Source: Neobacillus niacini NBRC 15566 (GTDB lineage: Bacteria; Bacillota; Bacilli; Bacillales; Cytobacillaceae). From it: 64,000 nucleotides of DNA. Numbering within the stretch: position 1 is the first letter of the stretch; each line of letters opens with the position of its first letter. The stretch spans positions 1 through 64,000 of the forward strand of contig NZ_BCVA01000024.1 of NCBI RefSeq assembly GCF_001591505.1. Direction: 5' to 3'. The notes beneath the pieces were generated by a model. The model saw nothing but the letters and a program-made list of their open reading frames with translations. It had not been told where the DNA came from and did no database searches. A program made the translations under genes and the position numbers. This document shows positions 61,991-64,000 of this stretch, in pieces.

Positions 61991-63286
61991 ATGAAAGCAA
62001 TCCAAATTGGGTTACTCGGTTTAGGAACAGTTGGTTCAGGGGTTGTAAAAATTATCAAAAATCACCAAGATAAATTAATGCACCAGGTTGGTTGTCCTGT
62101 TGTCATCAAAAAAATCCTGGTCCAAAATATACATAAAGAAAGACCGGCTGAAGTGGATCCAGCGTTGTTAACATCTACCCCATCTGATATCCTGCATGAT
62201 CCTGAGATAGATGTTGTGATTGAAGTAATGGGCGGAGTCAACGAAACAAAGGATTATTTGCTTGGTGCACTCCGTCAAGGCAAGCATGTTGTAACAGCAA
62301 ACAAAGATTTAATGGCTCTTCATGGATCAGAATTGTTGTCTGTTGCTTCTGAAAATGGCTGTGATTTATTTTATGAAGCCAGTGTAGCCGGTGGTATTCC
62401 AATCTTAAGAGGTTTAGTTGATGGTCTTGCTTCTGATCGTATTACCCAAATGATGGGGATTGTAAATGGAACCACTAATTATATTTTAACAAAAATGACC
62501 CAAGATGGTAGTGCATATGAAGATGTTCTTAAAGAAGCCCAAGGGCTTGGGTTCGCGGAGTCCGATCCAACTTCCGATGTAGAAGGATTGGATGCGGCCC
62601 GAAAAATGACAATATTAGCCACTTTAGGCTTTTCGATGCATATAGATCTTGATGATGTAAAGGTATCTGGAATATCTACTGTAACAGAAGAAGATCTTCG
62701 GTATGGAAAACAGTTAGGCTATACAATGAAACTGTTAGGATACGCTCACCGAGAAGGGGAAAAAGTAGAGGTAAGTGTTCAACCTACCTTCTTGTCCGAC
62801 AACCATCCATTGGCTTCGGTTCAAAACGAGTATAACGCTGTTTATGTGTACGGCGAGGCTGTTGGTGAAACCATGTTTTATGGACCAGGTGCAGGAAGCC
62901 TGCCAACTGCAACGGCAGTGGTCTCAGATTTAGTAGGAGTAATGAAAAATCTACGACTTGGAGTAAATGGACGCAGTGCGGTTACACCACAGTTCCCTAA
63001 GCGCTTAAAGGATGATAATGAAAAGTACTCTAAATACTTCTTACGAATCCATGTACAGGATGAGGTGGGTGTATTTGCTGAACTTACTTCCATTTTTGCG
63101 AAATACGGTGTCAGCTTTGAAAAAATATTACAGCTTCCAGTAAAGAAAAACGAAACATCTGAAATTGTCTTGGTTACACATAAAGCGTCACTTACAAATT
63201 ATGATGCCATCCTGTATGAATTAAACGATTTACAAGCGGTAAAAGAAATAAAAAGTGCGTATAGAGTAGTGAGAAAATCATTATGA
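61991..63286 (+). CDS. hom: Homoserine dehydrogenase
   Basis: 431 residues. N-terminal NAD(P) domain GLLGLGTVGSGVVKII, catalytic domain with VVTANKDLMALHG, GIPILRGLVDGLASDRI, GIVNGTTNYILTKM and GFAESDPTSDVEGLDAARK (catalytic Asp/Lys region), and a C-terminal ACT domain (about 350-425: RIHVQDEVGVFAELTSIFAK) for feedback control. It converts aspartate semialdehyde to homoserine for threonine and methionine. RBS AGGAGG. Confidence 0.96.
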   Translation: MKAIQIGLLGLGTVGSGVVKIIKNHQDKLMHQVGCPVVIKKILVQNIHKERPAEVDPALLTSTPSDILHDPEIDVVIEVMGGVNETKDYLLGALRQGKHVVTANKDLMALHGSELLSVASENGCDLFYEASVAGGIPILRGLVDGLASDRITQMMGIVNGTTNYILTKMTQDGSAYEDVLKEAQGLGFAESDPTSDVEGLDAARKMTILATLGFSMHIDLDDVKVSGISTVTEEDLRYGKQLGYTMKLLGYAHREGEKVEVSVQPTFLSDNHPLASVQNEYNAVYVYGEAVGETMFYGPGAGSLPTATAVVSDLVGVMKNLRLGVNGRSAVTPQFPKRLKDDNEKYSKYFLRIHVQDEVGVFAELTSIFAKYGVSFEKILQLPVKKNETSEIVLVTHKASLTNYDAILYELNDLQAVKEIKSAYRVVRKSL

Positions 63287-63316
63287 GATGGCCGGGTTTA
63301 AAGGAGTTGTCATACA

Positions 63317-64000
63317 ATGACTCAAAATAATGATAAGTTTATTATTACAGTTCCAGCAAGCTCTGCAAATCTTGGCCCTGGCTTTGATTCAATCGGTGTT
63401 GCCCTGAATCTATATTTAACTTTAGAAGTAGAGAAAAGTGAAAAATGGGAATGTAATTCCACATCAGAGGAGTTAAAGGATCTCCCGGCAGATGAACAGA
63501 ATTTTATCTGCCAAATTGCCTTACAAACAGCAGCGAAATATGGCAGAGATTTACACCCGTGTAAAATAAAAGTTGAAAGTGATATTCCGTTGGCACGCGG
63601 ACTTGGTTCAAGTGCTTCAGCTATTATTGCAGGCATTGAGCTTGCTGATTATGTTGGTGAGTTAGGGTTAACAAAAGAAGAAAAGTTATTACTCTCCACA
63701 GAAATAGAGGGTCATCCAGATAACGTTGGGGCATCATTATATGGAGGCCTTATCATTGGCTGTTATCAGCAAGGCCAGGTGGATGTTCTTCCTATCGCAT
63801 CTATTTCGTTTGAAATGGTTGCTGTAATTCCGAGAGAAAGCTTATTAACGAAAGATTCCCGTGGTGTCTTACCAACAGAATTTTCGTATTCAAATACTAT
63901 TCAAGCTTCCTCTACTGCCAATGTTTTAGTTGCAGCACTTCTTAGTCAAAACTGGGAGATGGCAGGTAAAATGATGGAAATGGACCTATTCCACCAGCCT
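63317..64000 (+). CDS. thrB: Homoserine kinase, 5' part (runs off the window)
   Basis: The first 228 codons of a GHMP kinase; the 3' end is outside the window. The N-terminus FIITVPASSANLGPGFDSIG, the ATP-loop PLARGLGSSASAIIAG and the EIEGHPDNVGASLYGGL segment identify homoserine kinase. RBS AAGGAG is 10 bases before ATG 63317, and the gene begins 30 bases after hom. In B. subtilis thrC separates hom and thrB; here it does not. Confidence 0.93.
   Translation, partial: MTQNNDKFIITVPASSANLGPGFDSIGVALNLYLTLEVEKSEKWECNSTSEELKDLPADEQNFICQIALQTAAKYGRDLHPCKIKVESDIPLARGLGSSASAIIAGIELADYVGELGLTKEEKLLLSTEIEGHPDNVGASLYGGLIIGCYQQGQVDVLPIASISFEMVAVIPRESLLTKDSRGVLPTEFSYSNTIQASSTANVLVAALLSQNWEMAGKMMEMDLFHQP

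Overview
The window comes from a low-GC, spore-forming Firmicute of the Bacillaceae, most like Bacillus, Neobacillus or Mesobacillus. Evidence: B. subtilis-like gene blocks (yugF, yugI, yugJ, pgi, yugN; ykoS/ykoT; metI-metC-yitJ), a Spo0E-type phosphatase, a SinR orthologue, strong AGGAGG ribosome binding sites, frequent TTG/GTG starts, and S-box and T-box leaders. No rRNA, tRNA, CRISPR array, prophage or insertion sequence was seen.

Layout. 1-8.5 kb: core metabolism (hydrolase, small regulator, S1 protein, ornithine aminotransferase plus glutamate dehydrogenase, butanol-type dehydrogenase, Pgi, YugN, Spo0E-like peptide). 8.6-16.2 kb: a YkoS/YkoT-like pair, exporters and permeases, YteA, several small hydrophilic proteins and a nested palindromic repeat. 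16.4-20.4 kb: CorA transporter, then a secreted subtilase, an HTH-TPR regulator of the RRNPP type and, 12 bp after it, a 49-residue secreted pro-peptide. These last three look like a peptide quorum-sensing unit beside a protease. 20.4-23.2 kb: small acidic protein, short FAD oxidoreductase, and a MarR-MFS operon with two operator palindromes. 23.4-31.2 kb (minus strand): a methionine operon metI-metC-yitJ-metH behind a SAM-I riboswitch with its own promoter and terminator.

31.3-52.6 kb: a SinR-like repressor gene divergent from a roughly 20 kb exopolysaccharide cluster. The cluster has a secreted beta-helix protein, Wzz-type protein, tyrosine-kinase-like protein with degenerate ATP motifs, flippase, polymerase, three dedicated glycosyltransferases, a formyltransferase-like/beta-propeller fusion, two priming sugar-phosphate transferases, two acyltransferases, GNAT and FemAB-like proteins, a DegT aminotransferase and an EpsC-type 4,6-dehydratase. 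SinR-like boxes (GTTCTYT, including two palindromes) lie in front of the cluster and at internal unit boundaries, so SinR probably controls this matrix polysaccharide as in B. subtilis, with a different gene set.

52.6-64 kb: DUF421 protein, lactonase-type propeller, BdbD-BdbC disulfide pair, Dps, LysM cell-wall hydrolase, MBL hydrolase, HAD hydrolase, a three-copy tandem repeat, serA behind a T-box, then hom and thrB (thrB cut by the window end). Best candidates for new biology are the peptide/regulator/protease unit and the SinR-linked polysaccharide cluster with its rearranged leader. All functions are read from sequence without database search.
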